64,000 nucleotides of DNA from Streptomyces sp. CB01201 (GCF_002803085.1 NZ_NNBJ01000005.1:62001-126000); one strand, 5' to 3'. Numbered from the stretch's first letter, positions 41,144 to 50,404 are shown. Notes: generated from the letters alone by a model not told the origin. Program-made: numbers and translations.

Positions 41144-43123
41144 ATGGTGCCCACCGCGCCCTACGGAAGCTGGCCGTCACCGATCGACGCGGCGCTCGCC
41201 GCCGCCCACGAGGGCCGCGCCGACGATGTCGCCTTCGTCGGCGACGACCTGTGGTGGACCGAGCCACGCTCCGCCGAGGGCGGCAGGCGGACCCTCGTGC
41301 GCCGGGGCCCGGACGGTGAGGCGCGGCAGGTCCTGCCCGAGCCGTGGAACGTGCGCAGCAGGGTCATGGAGTACGGAGGGCGGCCCTGGGACGGCGTGGA
41401 ACGCGGCGCCGACGGCCCCCTCGTGGTCTTCGCGCACTTCACCGACCAGCGCCTCTACGCCTACGAGCCGGACGGCACCGCCGCGCCGAGGCCGCTCACC
41501 CCGCTCTCCCCGGTCGGCGAGGGGCTGCGCTGGGTCGACCCTCGGATCGACCTCGACCGGGACGAAGTGTGGTGCGTCCTGGAGGAGTTCACCGGCGAGG
41601 CGCCCACGGACGTACGCCGTGTCGTCGTGGCCGTGCCGCTGGACGGCTCGGCCGCCGAACAGCGCTCAGCCGTACGGGAGTTGAGCGACGGGCGGCACCA
41701 CTTCGTCACCGGCCCCCGGCTTTCCCCCGACGGCAGCCGGGCCGCCTGGATCGGCTGGGACCACCCCCGAATGCCGTGGGACGGCAGCGAGTTGATCGTC
41801 GCCGAGGTCGGCGCGGACGGCGATCTGCGCCGCACCCGCACCGTGGCGGGCGGCCCCGAGGAATCCATCGCGCAGGCCGACTGGGCCGCCGACGGCAGGC
41901 TCCTGTTCGCCTCCGACCGCAGCGGCTGGTGGAACCTGTACCGCGCCGAGCCCGCCGAGGGCCCGGCGCTTGCGCTGTGCCCCCGCGAGGAGGAGTTCGC
42001 AGGTCCCCTGTGGCAGGCCGGGCGGCGCTGGTTCCAGCCCCTGGACAACGGCCTGATCGCCGTCGTGCACGGAGCCGGCACCACCACGCTCGGCATACTC
42101 GACCCCGAGAGCGGCGAGCTGGTCGACGCCGCCGGCCCCTGGACGCAGTGGGCGTCCACGCTCGCCGCCCACGGCAGCCGCGTCGTGGGCGTGGCCGTGA
42201 GCCCGCGCACCTCCGCCGAACTCGTCGAACTCGACACCGCCACCGGCCGCGCCCGCGTGATCGGCTGCGCCCACACCGACGCGGTCGACCCGGCGTACTA
42301 CCCCGAACCGCTGGTCCGCACCTACCCCGGACCGGGCGGCCGCGAGATCCACGCCCACGTCTACCCGCCGCACAACCCCGACCGCACCGCCCCCGCCGAC
42401 GAACTCCCGCCCTATGTGGTCTGGGCACACGGCGGCCCCACGGGATGTGTGTCCCTCGCACTCGACCTGGAGACCGCCTACTTCACCTCGCGCGGCATCG
42501 GCGTCGTCAAGGTCGACTACGGCGGCTCCACGGGCTACGGGCGCGCCTACCGCAACCGGCTGCGCGAACAGTGGGGCATCGTCGACGTCGAGGACTGCGC
42601 GGCCGTGGCCCGCGCCCTGGCCGAGGACGGCACCGCCGACCCCCGCCGCCTCGCGATCCGCGGCGGCAGCGCGGGCGGCTGGACCACGGCCGCCTCCCTC
42701 GCCGGCACCGACGTCTACGCCTGCGGGACGATCCTCTACCCCGTCCTCGACCTCACCAGCTGGCTCGACGTCACCCACGACTTCGAATCGCGCTACCTCG
42801 ACAGCCTCATCGGCCCCTACACCGAGGTGCCCGACCGCTACCGCGACCGCTCGCCGGCCCAGCACACCGACCGCATCACCGCGCCCTTCCTGCTGCTCCA
42901 GGGCCTGGACGACGCGATCTGCCCGCCCGTGCAGTGCGAGCAGTTCCTGGAGAAGCTCACCGGGCGCGGCATTCCGCACGCCTACCTCTCCTTCGCGGGC
43001 GAGGGTCACGGCTTCCGCCGCGCGGACACCGTGATCCGCGCACTGGAGGCCGAACTCTCCCTGTACGCGCAGGTGTTCGCCATCGACCGCGACGACATCC
43101 CGCTCCTGGAGCTCACCAAGTGA
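41144..43123 (+). CDS. S9 family prolyl oligopeptidase-like peptidase
   Basis: 659 residues. The N-terminal 370 residues form a beta-propeller (repeats with SPDGSRAAWIGWD and similar), and the rest an alpha/beta hydrolase with catalytic Ser near 509 (RGGSAGGW), Asp near 588 (GLDDAI) and His near 622 (GEGHGF). It is an acylaminoacyl-peptidase or dipeptidyl-peptidase type enzyme acting in the cytoplasm on oligopeptides. Third gene of the operon. Its stop overlaps the GTG of the S66 gene (GTGA). Confidence 0.93.
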   Translation: MVPTAPYGSWPSPIDAALAAAHEGRADDVAFVGDDLWWTEPRSAEGGRRTLVRRGPDGEARQVLPEPWNVRSRVMEYGGRPWDGVERGADGPLVVFAHFTDQRLYAYEPDGTAAPRPLTPLSPVGEGLRWVDPRIDLDRDEVWCVLEEFTGEAPTDVRRVVVAVPLDGSAAEQRSAVRELSDGRHHFVTGPRLSPDGSRAAWIGWDHPRMPWDGSELIVAEVGADGDLRRTRTVAGGPEESIAQADWAADGRLLFASDRSGWWNLYRAEPAEGPALALCPREEEFAGPLWQAGRRWFQPLDNGLIAVVHGAGTTTLGILDPESGELVDAAGPWTQWASTLAAHGSRVVGVAVSPRTSAELVELDTATGRARVIGCAHTDAVDPAYYPEPLVRTYPGPGGREIHAHVYPPHNPDRTAPADELPPYVVWAHGGPTGCVSLALDLETAYFTSRGIGVVKVDYGGSTGYGRAYRNRLREQWGIVDVEDCAAVARALAEDGTADPRRLAIRGGSAGGWTTAASLAGTDVYACGTILYPVLDLTSWLDVTHDFESRYLDSLIGPYTEVPDRYRDRSPAQHTDRITAPFLLLQGLDDAICPPVQCEQFLEKLTGRGIPHAYLSFAGEGHGFRRADTVIRALEAELSLYAQVFAIDRDDIPLLELTK

Positions 43124-44055
43124 GCGCCACCGGACTCACCCGCCCGGCCCGCCTCGGCCCCGGCGCCAGGATCGCCGTGGTCGCGCCCAGCGGACCCGTC
43201 GTCGAGGAACGTCTCCAGGAGGGGCTCGACGTCCTGCGCGGCTGGGGTCTCGACCCCGTCGCCACCCCGCAAGTCACCGACCGGCACCCGCAGTTCGGAT
43301 ATCTCGCGGGCGAGGACGAGAAACGGGCCCGTGACTTCCAGGACGCGTGGTGCGACCCGGGCGTCGATGCCGTGATGTGCGGCCGCGGAGGCTACGGCGT
43401 CCAGCGCATGGTCGACCTGCTCGACTGGGAGGCGCTGCGGGCGGCCGGACCCAAGGTGCTCATCGGCTACAGCGATGTGACCGCCCTGCACGAGGCGTTC
43501 GCCGTCCGGCTCGGCCTCTCCACCCTGCACGGCCCGATGGCCTCCACGGTCGCCTTCATCGGCAACGCCACCACCCAGGAGTCCCTGCGCACCACCCTGT
43601 TCGAGCCCGAGGCCGCCCTGACCCTCGGCCTGCCCGGCGCCCGGCCCCTGGTGCCCGGCCGGGCCCGCGGCGTCACCCTCGGCGGCTGTCTGTCCCTGCT
43701 CGCCGCGGATCTCGCCACCCCGTACGGCCGCCGGTCCGCGGCCGGCGGCCTGCTGCTGCTCGAAGACGTCGGCGAGGAGGACTACCGCCTGGACCGCACG
43801 CTGACCCAACTCCTGCGCGCGGGCTGGCTGGAGGGCGTCACCGCGGTCGCGCTCGGCTCCTGGAAGGACTGCGGACCGTACGAGGAACGGGTGCGCCCCG
43901 TGCTGCGCGAGCGGCTCGGCCGGCTCGGCGTGCCCGTCGTGGAGAACCTGGGCTTCGGCCACTGCGAGGCCGCCCTGACGATGCCGCTCGGGGTGCCCGC
44001 GGTCCTGGACGCGGACGCCGGCACGCTCACCCTTGAGGTGCCCGCTCTGGCGTGA
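43120..44055 (+). CDS. S66 family LD-carboxypeptidase (muramoyltetrapeptide carboxypeptidase)
   Basis: 311 residues. GRGGYG near 88, nucleophile Ser near 116 in IGYSDVTALH, catalytic Glu near 213 in LLLEDVGE and His near 281 in GFGHCE match the S66 triad. It cleaves the L-meso-DAP/D-Ala bond of cytoplasmic murein tetrapeptides during wall recycling. The GTG overlaps the S9 stop, and 37 bp after its own stop a -35 element for the next gene begins. Its presence ties the operon to muropeptide turnover. Confidence 0.93.
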   Translation: MSATGLTRPARLGPGARIAVVAPSGPVVEERLQEGLDVLRGWGLDPVATPQVTDRHPQFGYLAGEDEKRARDFQDAWCDPGVDAVMCGRGGYGVQRMVDLLDWEALRAAGPKVLIGYSDVTALHEAFAVRLGLSTLHGPMASTVAFIGNATTQESLRTTLFEPEAALTLGLPGARPLVPGRARGVTLGGCLSLLAADLATPYGRRSAAGGLLLLEDVGEEDYRLDRTLTQLLRAGWLEGVTAVALGSWKDCGPYEERVRPVLRERLGRLGVPVVENLGFGHCEAALTMPLGVPAVLDADAGTLTLEVPALA

Positions 44056-44091
44056 ACTCCCGCGCGCGGCGAGAAGGTTGTGCCGCAGCCG

Positions 44092-44150
44092 TTGACGCGG
44101 AGTTTCACGTGTCACAGCATGAGGCGGGCCTACCGATCGGTAGGCCCGCC
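44092..44150 (+). promoter_or_regulatory. Promoter with a 28-bp perfect palindrome at the start site
   Basis: -35 TTGACG (44092-44097) and -10 CAGCAT (44115-44120) are 17 bp apart. The palindrome at 44123-44150 (12-bp arms GGCGGGCCTACC and complement around GATC) covers the expected transcription start and ends 7 bp before the ribosome binding site. It may be an operator, a 5' stabilising hairpin, or the terminator of the preceding operon. Confidence 0.6.
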
Positions 44151-44167
44151 GTGCCGTGGAGGACGCC

Positions 44168-45967
44168 GTGACCCGTCGCCGTACCGTGCCCAGAACCCGC
44201 AAGCCGCTGGCGGCCGCACTCGGCGCGGCGCTCGCCGTTACCCTGCTCGCCGCCGCGCCCGCCGTCGCCTCGCCCGGCGCCGCGCAGAGCGCCGCCGACG
44301 GCCAAGTCACGGTCACCGCACTGAAGTTCACCGTACGGGCCGGGGGCCGCAGCTGTGCCGTGGACGCCGACCTCTACCGCCCGGCCGGTGTCGACCGGGC
44401 ACACCCCGCGCCCGCCGTGCTCACCACCAACGGCTTCGGCGGCAACAAGGCGGACGGCTCGACCGCCGGTACGGCCAAAGCGTTCGCCGCCCGCGGCTAT
44501 GTGGCCCTCGCCTACTCGGGGCTCGGCTTCGGCAAGTCGGGCTGTCCGATCTCCCTCGACGACCCGGAGATCGACGGCCGCGCGGCCTCCCGCCTCATCG
44601 ACTTCCTCGCCGGTACCCGTGCCGCCGACGACGGCACCCGCGTCGACTACGTCACCAGGGACCGCCCGGGCGACCCGCGCGTCGGCATGATCGGCGGCTC
44701 CTACGGCGGAGCCATCCAGATGGCCACGGCCGCCGTCGACCACCGGGTCGACGCCCTCGTCCCGATGATCACCTGGAACGACCTGTCCTACGCGCTCGAC
44801 CCCAACAACGTGGCCGACCGCAAGGTGCCCGGCGCCTTCAAATGGCAGTGGACCAACGGGTTCTACCTCATAGGTGAGAGCCAACCCATCACGCCGGCGA
44901 ACCTCGACCCGTCCCGCTGGGGAACGCTCGGCTGTGTGCACTTCGTGTCCGACGCCTGCAAGACGATCGGCCTGCTCAACTCGGGCAGCTACCCCGCCGC
45001 GCCCACTGCCGCGATGCTCCGGTACGCCCGGAGCGTCTCCCCGGTCAGCTACCTCGACCGGGTCGAGGCGCCCACCCTGCTCATTCAGGGCCAGACGGAC
45101 AGCCTCTTCAACCTCAACGAGGCGACGGCCACCTACAAGGCACTCAAGGACAACGGCACCACGACCAAGATGATCTGGCAGTCCTGGGGCCACAGCGGCG
45201 GCCAGGCTCCGGGTGAACTCGACCTTTCCCAGGGCAACTTGGAGACCAGCTACACCGGACAGCGCATCCTGGCCTGGTTCGACCGCTATCTCCGCAAGCA
45301 GAGGCACACCGACACCGGGCCCGCGTTCGCCTACTACCGCGACTGGCAGAGCGGCTACGGCGAGGCGTCCAAGGTGCCGCCGCTCTCGCAGCAGGTGTAC
45401 CTGTCCGGCGACGGCAAGCTCGTCGACAACCGGGCGAAGGTGGCGCGCGGCAGCCGCGCCTACACCAACTCCCTTGTGCCGACGAGCCATTCGGAGAGTT
45501 CCCTGGCCGGCATGATCGGGCTGCCGGACCCGGCGCCGTACGACACCCCCGGCACCTACCTCGGCTGGGACACCGACCCGCTGAAGGCACCCGTCGACCT
45601 CGTCGGCTCGGCGAAGGCCACCCTCAAGGTCTCCTCGCCCGCCGCGCGCGCCACCCAGAACTTGGGCGACGCGGCCGACAAGCTGGTGCTCTTCGCCAAG
45701 CTGTACGACGTGGCACCCGACGGCACCAGGACACTGGTCCGGCGCCTGGTCGCGCCGGTGCGGGTGCCCGACGTCACCAAGCCGTTCACCGTCGCGCTGC
45801 CCGGCATCGCGCACCGCTACGAGGCCGGGCACCGCATCGAGTTCGCGATCGCCGCGAGCGACGACGCCTACCTCGGCAACAAGGGCATCAAGCCGGTGAC
45901 GGTCGAGAGCGCGCCCGGTGATACGGGAACGCTCCAACTGCCGCTCGTCAGCGGGAGGTTGAACTGA
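44168..45967 (+). CDS. Secreted S15/CocE-type alpha/beta hydrolase
   Basis: 599 residues. A signal peptide (RRR then a hydrophobic run to about residue 34, ending PAVAS) directs export. Catalytic residues are Ser near 178 (GGSYGG), Asp near 311 (GQTDSLF) and His near 342 (WGHSGG), with a C-terminal beta-jelly-roll typical of X-Pro dipeptidyl peptidases and CocE esterases. It likely releases X-Pro dipeptides or hydrolyses esters outside the cell. The GTG at 44168 has GGAGG 5 nt upstream and is preferred over the GTG at 44156. It follows the peptidase operon and could feed it with peptides. Confidence 0.9.
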   Translation: MTRRRTVPRTRKPLAAALGAALAVTLLAAAPAVASPGAAQSAADGQVTVTALKFTVRAGGRSCAVDADLYRPAGVDRAHPAPAVLTTNGFGGNKADGSTAGTAKAFAARGYVALAYSGLGFGKSGCPISLDDPEIDGRAASRLIDFLAGTRAADDGTRVDYVTRDRPGDPRVGMIGGSYGGAIQMATAAVDHRVDALVPMITWNDLSYALDPNNVADRKVPGAFKWQWTNGFYLIGESQPITPANLDPSRWGTLGCVHFVSDACKTIGLLNSGSYPAAPTAAMLRYARSVSPVSYLDRVEAPTLLIQGQTDSLFNLNEATATYKALKDNGTTTKMIWQSWGHSGGQAPGELDLSQGNLETSYTGQRILAWFDRYLRKQRHTDTGPAFAYYRDWQSGYGEASKVPPLSQQVYLSGDGKLVDNRAKVARGSRAYTNSLVPTSHSESSLAGMIGLPDPAPYDTPGTYLGWDTDPLKAPVDLVGSAKATLKVSSPAARATQNLGDAADKLVLFAKLYDVAPDGTRTLVRRLVAPVRVPDVTKPFTVALPGIAHRYEAGHRIEFAIAASDDAYLGNKGIKPVTVESAPGDTGTLQLPLVSGRLN

Positions 45968-47048
45968 TCGCCGCGTAACCGGGGCGCACCAGCTCGTCGA
46001 TGATGCGACGGCGTTCCGGCAACGGCAGGAACGCCGCCTCGACGGCTGCGACGGTGAACTCCTCGAAGACGTCCGGGCCGTAGCCGAAGGCCTCCGCCAT
46101 GTGCTGGAACTCCTCGCTCATGGTGGTGCCCGACACCAGCCGGTTGTCGGTGTTCAGCGTCACCGTGAAGCCGAGCCGGCGCAGCTCGTCGATCGGGTGC
46201 TTCTCGTACGAAACGGCCGCGCCCGTCTGGAGGTTGGAGGTCGGGCAGACCTCCAGCGCGATCCGGTTGTCCCGGACGTACGCGGCGAGGTGACCGAGCG
46301 TGCCGTCGGCGGCGATGTCGTCGGTGATGCGCACCCCGTGCCCGACGCGCTCGGCGCCGCACACCTGGACCGCCTCGTGCACCGACTCCGCCCCGACGGC
46401 CTCGCCGGCGTGGATGGTGATGTGGCAGTTGGCCCGCTTGAGGTGCTGGAAGGCGGGCAGGTGCTCGGCCGGCGGGTTGCCGATCTCGCCGCCCGCGATG
46501 TCGAAGCCCGCCACGCCCCGGTCGCGGTGGGCGACGGTCAGCTCGGCTATCTCCAGGGACCGCCGGGTGTGCCGCATGCCGGTGAGCAGCGCGCGGACGG
46601 TGATCCGCCCGCCGGTGCGGCGCTCACCCTCGCGCAGGCCCTCGTTGACGGCGTCCACGACCTCGTCGAGGCTCAGGCCGCCCTCCAGGTGCTGCTCGGG
46701 CGCGTACCGCACCTCCGCGTAGACGACGCCGTCGGCCGCCAGGTCCTCGGCGCACTCCGCCGCGATCCGGTGCAGCGCCTCGCGGGTCTGCATCACCGCG
46801 CAGGTGTGGGCGAAGGTCTCCAGGTAGCGCTCAAGGGAGCCCGAGTCGGCCGCGTCGCGGAACCAGCGGGCGAGCTCGGCCGGGTCCTCGGCCGGCAGGG
46901 CGGTGTACCCGCAGGCGCGGGCCAGCTCGACGATGGTGGCGGGGCGGAGACCGCCGTCGAGGTGGTCGTGCAGGACGGCCTTCGGGGCGCGGCGGATCCA
47001 CTCGGCGGGGATGACCGAAGCGGCGGCAGGGTTGTCTGACAAGTGCAT
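45948..47048 (-). CDS. add: Adenosine deaminase
   Basis: 366 residues. Zinc/catalytic motifs H27-x-H29 (LHDHLDGG), HAGE and NTDN are intact. It deaminates adenosine or deoxyadenosine to inosine, for purine salvage or to supply nitrogen. The gene ends 20 bp inside the S15 gene (tail to tail). The ATG at 47048 lies 45 bp downstream of the GntR stop on the same strand. A copy of the GntR operator spans codons 3-6, so the same regulator probably controls it. Confidence 0.95.
   Translation of the reverse strand: MHLSDNPAAASVIPAEWIRRAPKAVLHDHLDGGLRPATIVELARACGYTALPAEDPAELARWFRDAADSGSLERYLETFAHTCAVMQTREALHRIAAECAEDLAADGVVYAEVRYAPEQHLEGGLSLDEVVDAVNEGLREGERRTGGRITVRALLTGMRHTRRSLEIAELTVAHRDRGVAGFDIAGGEIGNPPAEHLPAFQHLKRANCHITIHAGEAVGAESVHEAVQVCGAERVGHGVRITDDIAADGTLGHLAAYVRDNRIALEVCPTSNLQTGAAVSYEKHPIDELRRLGFTVTLNTDNRLVSGTTMSEEFQHMAEAFGYGPDVFEEFTVAAVEAAFLPLPERRRIIDELVRPGYAAISSTSR
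47031..47043 (-). promoter_or_regulatory. GntR operator copy inside the add start region
   Basis: GTTGTCTGACAAG, a 13-bp near-palindrome within codons 3-6 of adenosine deaminase. It matches the upstream GntR site at 47880-47892 in 12 of 13 bases. A regulator bound here could block transcription of the gene from the operon. Confidence 0.65.
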
Positions 47049-47092
47049 GAGGCGGGAGTGTACAGCGTGCCCGGGAGCGGCCCGGTGCGGTG

Positions 47093-47824
47093 CTAACAGG
47101 ACTGGTGCAGGGGGAGCGCCGGGGCCCCCGTCGGCAGCATGTGCTTGGCGGCCATCAGCGGAGTGCCGTCGACGCGCACGACCTGAGTGATGAGCACGGC
47201 CGGGGTGTCGGCCGGGCGGTCCAGCTGCGCGCCCCTGCGCCGGCCGAGCAGGGTCGCGCTGATCGCGCTGTGCGCGGTGAGCTGGACGCCCCGGGACGCC
47301 TCGGCGAGGACGCCGAGCATGGAGGCGGCGGGCTCGGCGCGCAGCGCCTCGGCGAACGCGGGGTGCAGTCGCGCGACGACATCCTCGGGGGCCGCCCACT
47401 CATGGCTGAGCGCCACCGCGAGCGACTCCCCGACCAGCACGGACTCCCAGAACCGCAGCTCGGAGCCGGCGGGCGCGAGCAGATGCTGGGCGGTGAAGTC
47501 GGTCGGCTCCTCCCGGCTGCGCAGCAGCGCCCGAACGCGGACCGGCCCGAGCAGGTCGTCGAGCGGCTGGAGCTGCTCGAAGCCGCGCCGGGGCGGGCGG
47601 TCGTTCACGGTCCGGCCCACCCCGCGCCGCACCGAGAGCAGCCCGTCCTCCTGGAGCAGGAGCAGTGCCTCGCGCAGCGCCGGGCGGCCCACCCCCAGCT
47701 CACCCGCGAGTTTCGGCTCCGACGGCAGTGTGGAGCCGGGGGGATAGGTGCCGTCGTGGATCGCGTCCGCGATCCGCTCGTACAGCGCCACGACCGGCCT
47801 GCGCTGCTGTCCGCCCACTGCCAT
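47093..47824 (-). CDS. GntR-family transcriptional regulator (HutC/UTRA type)
   Basis: 243 residues. Winged helix-turn-helix in residues 1-75 ([20 protein letters not shown], then [18 protein letters not shown]), followed by a UTRA ligand-binding domain near 90-240. UTRA domains bind small effectors. Upstream of adenosine deaminase on the same strand, 44 bp apart. The palindrome CTTGTCTGACAAG lies 56 bp upstream of its ATG and recurs at the add start. Autoregulation and control of purine degradation by a purine effector follow as inference. Confidence 0.92.
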   Translation of the reverse strand: MAVGGQQRRPVVALYERIADAIHDGTYPPGSTLPSEPKLAGELGVGRPALREALLLLQEDGLLSVRRGVGRTVNDRPPRRGFEQLQPLDDLLGPVRVRALLRSREEPTDFTAQHLLAPAGSELRFWESVLVGESLAVALSHEWAAPEDVVARLHPAFAEALRAEPAASMLGVLAEASRGVQLTAHSAISATLLGRRRGAQLDRPADTPAVLITQVVRVDGTPLMAAKHMLPTGAPALPLHQSC

Positions 47825-47879
47825 GATCCCGCCCTCGACGTACCTCGACGCATCGGAGGGCCAGCATGCCCCGCCCTCA

Positions 47880-47892
47880 CTTGTCTGACAAG
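47880..47892 (-). promoter_or_regulatory. Palindromic operator upstream of the GntR gene
   Basis: Perfect inverted repeat CTTGTC, T, GACAAG, 56 bp upstream of the GntR start. The sequence suits the HutC-type GntR pattern (GT-N-x-AC core). Copy 2 lies at 47031-47043. Confidence 0.75.
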
Positions 47893-48050
47893 CGCGGGAG
47901 GTCGTCCTCGCGCGCAGCGGTGCGACCGCGCCCGCCGAGCCCGCTCGCCCTCACCCGGACGGCCCGCAGGACCGCACGCCGGAGTGTCGCGTCCCGCACC
48001 CTGGGACGAGGGGAGCCGCGACGGCGCGGCACGAACGGAAGGGCCGGACC

Positions 48051-48290
48051 ATGAGCCCCAAGGGCGAGACGAGCAGCACGCAACGCAGGGCGGGCGGTGT
48101 CATCACCCCGAGCCGGATCGCGGTCCTGATCCTCGCGATCCTGGCCCTGGTCTTCATCTTCGAGAACACCCGGCACGTCAAGATCCGGCTGCTGATCCCC
48201 GAGGTCACCATGCCGCTGTACCTCGCGCTGCTCGCGGTGTTCGTGGTGGGGCTGTGCTGCGGCTACTTCCTGAGAAGGCGGAACCGATAG
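48051..48290 (+). CDS. Small LapA-like (DUF1049) membrane protein
   Basis: 79 residues. Two hydrophobic helices (about 24-37 and 55-70) flank a short stretch HVKIRLLIPEVTMPL; a positively charged tail ends FLRRRNR. LapA-type proteins help assemble lipopolysaccharide in Gram-negative bacteria, and their role in actinobacteria is not known. GGAAGGG lies 12 nt upstream. Single gene between the divergent GntR gene and the acetyltransferase 31 bp downstream. Confidence 0.8.
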   Translation: MSPKGETSSTQRRAGGVITPSRIAVLILAILALVFIFENTRHVKIRLLIPEVTMPLYLALLAVFVVGLCCGYFLRRRNR

Positions 48291-48321
48291 CGCGTCCGCA
48301 GTGGATCAGTAATCTGAGCCG

Positions 48322-48978
48322 ATGCGTACAGAAGCCGAGTTCCTGGCCGAGGGCCCCCGCGCGGGCATACGCCACTTCACCCTGGAGGACGCGGCGGAAT
48401 TCACCGCCCGTGCCGCGTCGAGCCGCACCCTGCACGGCCCCTGGCTGGCCCCGCCCGCCGACCCCGAGTCCTATGCGACGTACGCACAGCGGCTCATCAC
48501 CGATCCGACCCGGCACGGCTTCCTGGTCTGCGAGCGGGGCGACGGCCGCATCGCCGGATTCATCAACATCAACAACGTGGTGGAGGGCGCCTTCCTGTCC
48601 GGCGCCCTCGGCTACGGCGCCTTCGCCCACGCGGCCGGCCGCGGCCTGATGAGCGAAGGCCTCGACCTGGTGCTGCGGTACGCCTTCATGGCCATCGGTC
48701 TGCATCGCCTGGAAGCGAACATCCAGCCCGCCAACACGGGCTCGATCAACCTGGTCCGCCGGGCCGGCTTCCGCCTGGAGGGCTATTCGCCGGACTTCCT
48801 CTTCATCGAGGGGGCGTGGCGCGACCACGAGCGGTGGGCGATCACCAAGGAGATGCGGCGGGCGAGGAGAACCGGGGATGCCGGACCCGCCAGGCATACC
48901 GGGGATGCCGGGCCCGCCAGGGACACCGGGGATGCCGGCGCGGCCGGAGCCGCTGGGCTGACGGCGGAAGCCGGCTAG
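48322..48978 (+). CDS. GNAT acetyltransferase, RimJ/RimL type
   Basis: 218 residues. The acetyl-CoA site lies in GYGAFAHAAGRGLMSEGL near 95-115, and RLEANIQPANTGSINLVRRAGF is the C-terminal family segment. It likely acetylates an N-terminal or small-molecule amine. The last 40 residues are not part of the fold: an ARxTGDAGP unit is repeated three times from 27-bp DNA repeats. The stop overlaps the convergent DUF6204 gene by 4 bp. Confidence 0.88.
   Translation: MRTEAEFLAEGPRAGIRHFTLEDAAEFTARAASSRTLHGPWLAPPADPESYATYAQRLITDPTRHGFLVCERGDGRIAGFININNVVEGAFLSGALGYGAFAHAAGRGLMSEGLDLVLRYAFMAIGLHRLEANIQPANTGSINLVRRAGFRLEGYSPDFLFIEGAWRDHERWAITKEMRRARRTGDAGPARHTGDAGPARDTGDAGAAGAAGLTAEAG
48871..48938 (+). 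repeat. 27-bp in-frame minisatellite in the GNAT tail
   Basis: ACCGGGGATGCCGG recurs at 48871, 48898 and 48925, exactly 27 bp apart, so copy changes keep the frame and only lengthen the Gly/Asp/Ala tail. Confidence 0.9.
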
Positions 48979-49316
48979 CGCCGCCGGACCTTGTGGTTGA
49001 TCTTCATCGTGTCCAGGTCCGTGACCGTCGAGCGCAGATCGCGAAACCCGTGGCCCTGCGCGGCCAGCGCTGACTGCGCCCGGTCCTCGGCGATCGCGGC
49101 GGCCATCTCCTCGCCGTCGGCGGCGTCCGAGACGACCGTGAAGCGCCACGAGAAGTGCTTCAGGACCCGGTCGTAGGCGAGCGAGCCCTCCTCGGTGAAG
49201 GCCATCGCGGTCAGGCCGTGGTCGTCGACCTCCGCCAGCAGCCTCGCGCGCGAGCCCTCGCTCAGGCCGTCCCACACTCCGCGCACGATGACCCGGTAGG
49301 TGTGCTGCTCGCTCAT
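48975..49316 (-). CDS. DUF6204 family protein
   Basis: 113 residues with a ferredoxin-like alpha/beta layout: YRVIVRGVWDGLSEGSRARL at the start and DLDTMKINHKVRRR at the end, the pattern I recall for DUF6204. No catalytic motif is visible and its role is unknown. It overlaps the stop of the GNAT gene tail to tail. Start at 49316 (MSEQHTYRV) is favoured by similarity. Confidence 0.8.
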   Translation of the reverse strand: MSEQHTYRVIVRGVWDGLSEGSRARLLAEVDDHGLTAMAFTEEGSLAYDRVLKHFSWRFTVVSDAADGEEMAAAIAEDRAQSALAAQGHGFRDLRSTVTDLDTMKINHKVRRR

Positions 49317-49507
49317 GTCCCGCTGTCCTTCCGTACCGCACGTCCGTTGCGGGCCGATCGTCCCCCATGGGACGGGACGTGTCGATCGATATTCCGGCGC
49401 CCCCCGGCCGGCCCCCCCACGACCCCCGGCGCCCCCCCCGCGGCCCAAGGACGGGCGGGCTCCCCGGGGTCTTGATCGGCGGGAGCTCGTCCAGCACGAT
49501 GGGCCGG

Positions 49508-50404
49508 ATGCGACGCCTCGTGGTCATCGACGCCCCCTCCAACCTCGGCCTGCGCCCGCCCGCCCCCGCCACCGTGCCCGGCTGCTACAAGCTCGCCGGA
49601 GCCATGCGGGAGCAGGGCATCGTACGAAGGCTCGGCGCACACGAGGGCGGGGTCGTGGTGCCGCCCCGCTACGACCGGGGGGACTGGCGGGAGGGCGACG
49701 GGGTGTTCAACGCCGGGGCCATCGCCGCGTACACCCGCAAGCTCGCCGACCGCGTCGAACACCACGTCCGCGCCGGGGACTTCCCCGTGGTGCTCGGCGG
49801 GGACTGCTCGATCCAGCTCGGCGCCGCCCTCGCCCTGCGCCGCATCGGCCGCTACGGCATAGCCGTCGTCGACGGCTCGGCGGACTTCCGCCACCCCGGC
49901 AATTCCGACCGCATCGGCGCGGCCGGCGGCGAGGAGCTGGCACTCGCCACCGGCCGCGGCCAGGCCGACCTCACTGACCTCGAAGGACTGCGCCCCTACG
50001 TACGGGACGAGGACGTACGGATCTTCGGCATGCGGGACGACGACGAGGACCGCGCCGAGTTCGCCGAGCTGAGGATCCCGACCGCGACGGTCGGCGAACT
50101 CCGGCAGTGGGGCCCGGCCGAGCTCGCGGCCGGATTCCGGCAGAGCCTCGAAGTGCCCGTGCTCGACGGGTTTTGGGTGCATCTGGATGCCGATGTGCTC
50201 GACCCCTCCGTCATGCCCGCCGTCGACAGCCCGGACCCGGGCGGGCTGATGCCCGAGGAACTCGGCCCGCTGCTCGCGGAGTTGGTGCGGTCCGAGCGCT
50301 GCGTCGGATTCAACCTCACCATCTACGACCCCGATCTGGACCCGGACGGAACGGCCGGCGCGCTGCTCGCCGACCTCGTCGTGGCGGCTTTTGCGCAACC
50401 GTGA
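49508..50404 (+). CDS. Arginase-fold protein with incomplete metal site
   Basis: 298 residues with the ureohydrolase fold. Motif 1 is GGDCS at 97-101 (cysteine in place of the usual His), motif 2 is DGSAD at 122-126 (serine where arginases have the second His, DAHxD), and motif 3 is HLDADVLDPSVMPA with D227 and D229 present. Two of the usual metal ligands are thus missing, so arginase or agmatinase activity is doubtful. A different hydrolase activity or a binding role is possible. An in-frame ATG at 49499 is an alternative start. Poly-C tracts of up to eight lie upstream (49385-49440). Confidence 0.75.
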   Translation: MRRLVVIDAPSNLGLRPPAPATVPGCYKLAGAMREQGIVRRLGAHEGGVVVPPRYDRGDWREGDGVFNAGAIAAYTRKLADRVEHHVRAGDFPVVLGGDCSIQLGAALALRRIGRYGIAVVDGSADFRHPGNSDRIGAAGGEELALATGRGQADLTDLEGLRPYVRDEDVRIFGMRDDDEDRAEFAELRIPTATVGELRQWGPAELAAGFRQSLEVPVLDGFWVHLDADVLDPSVMPAVDSPDPGGLMPEELGPLLAELVRSERCVGFNLTIYDPDLDPDGTAGALLADLVVAAFAQP

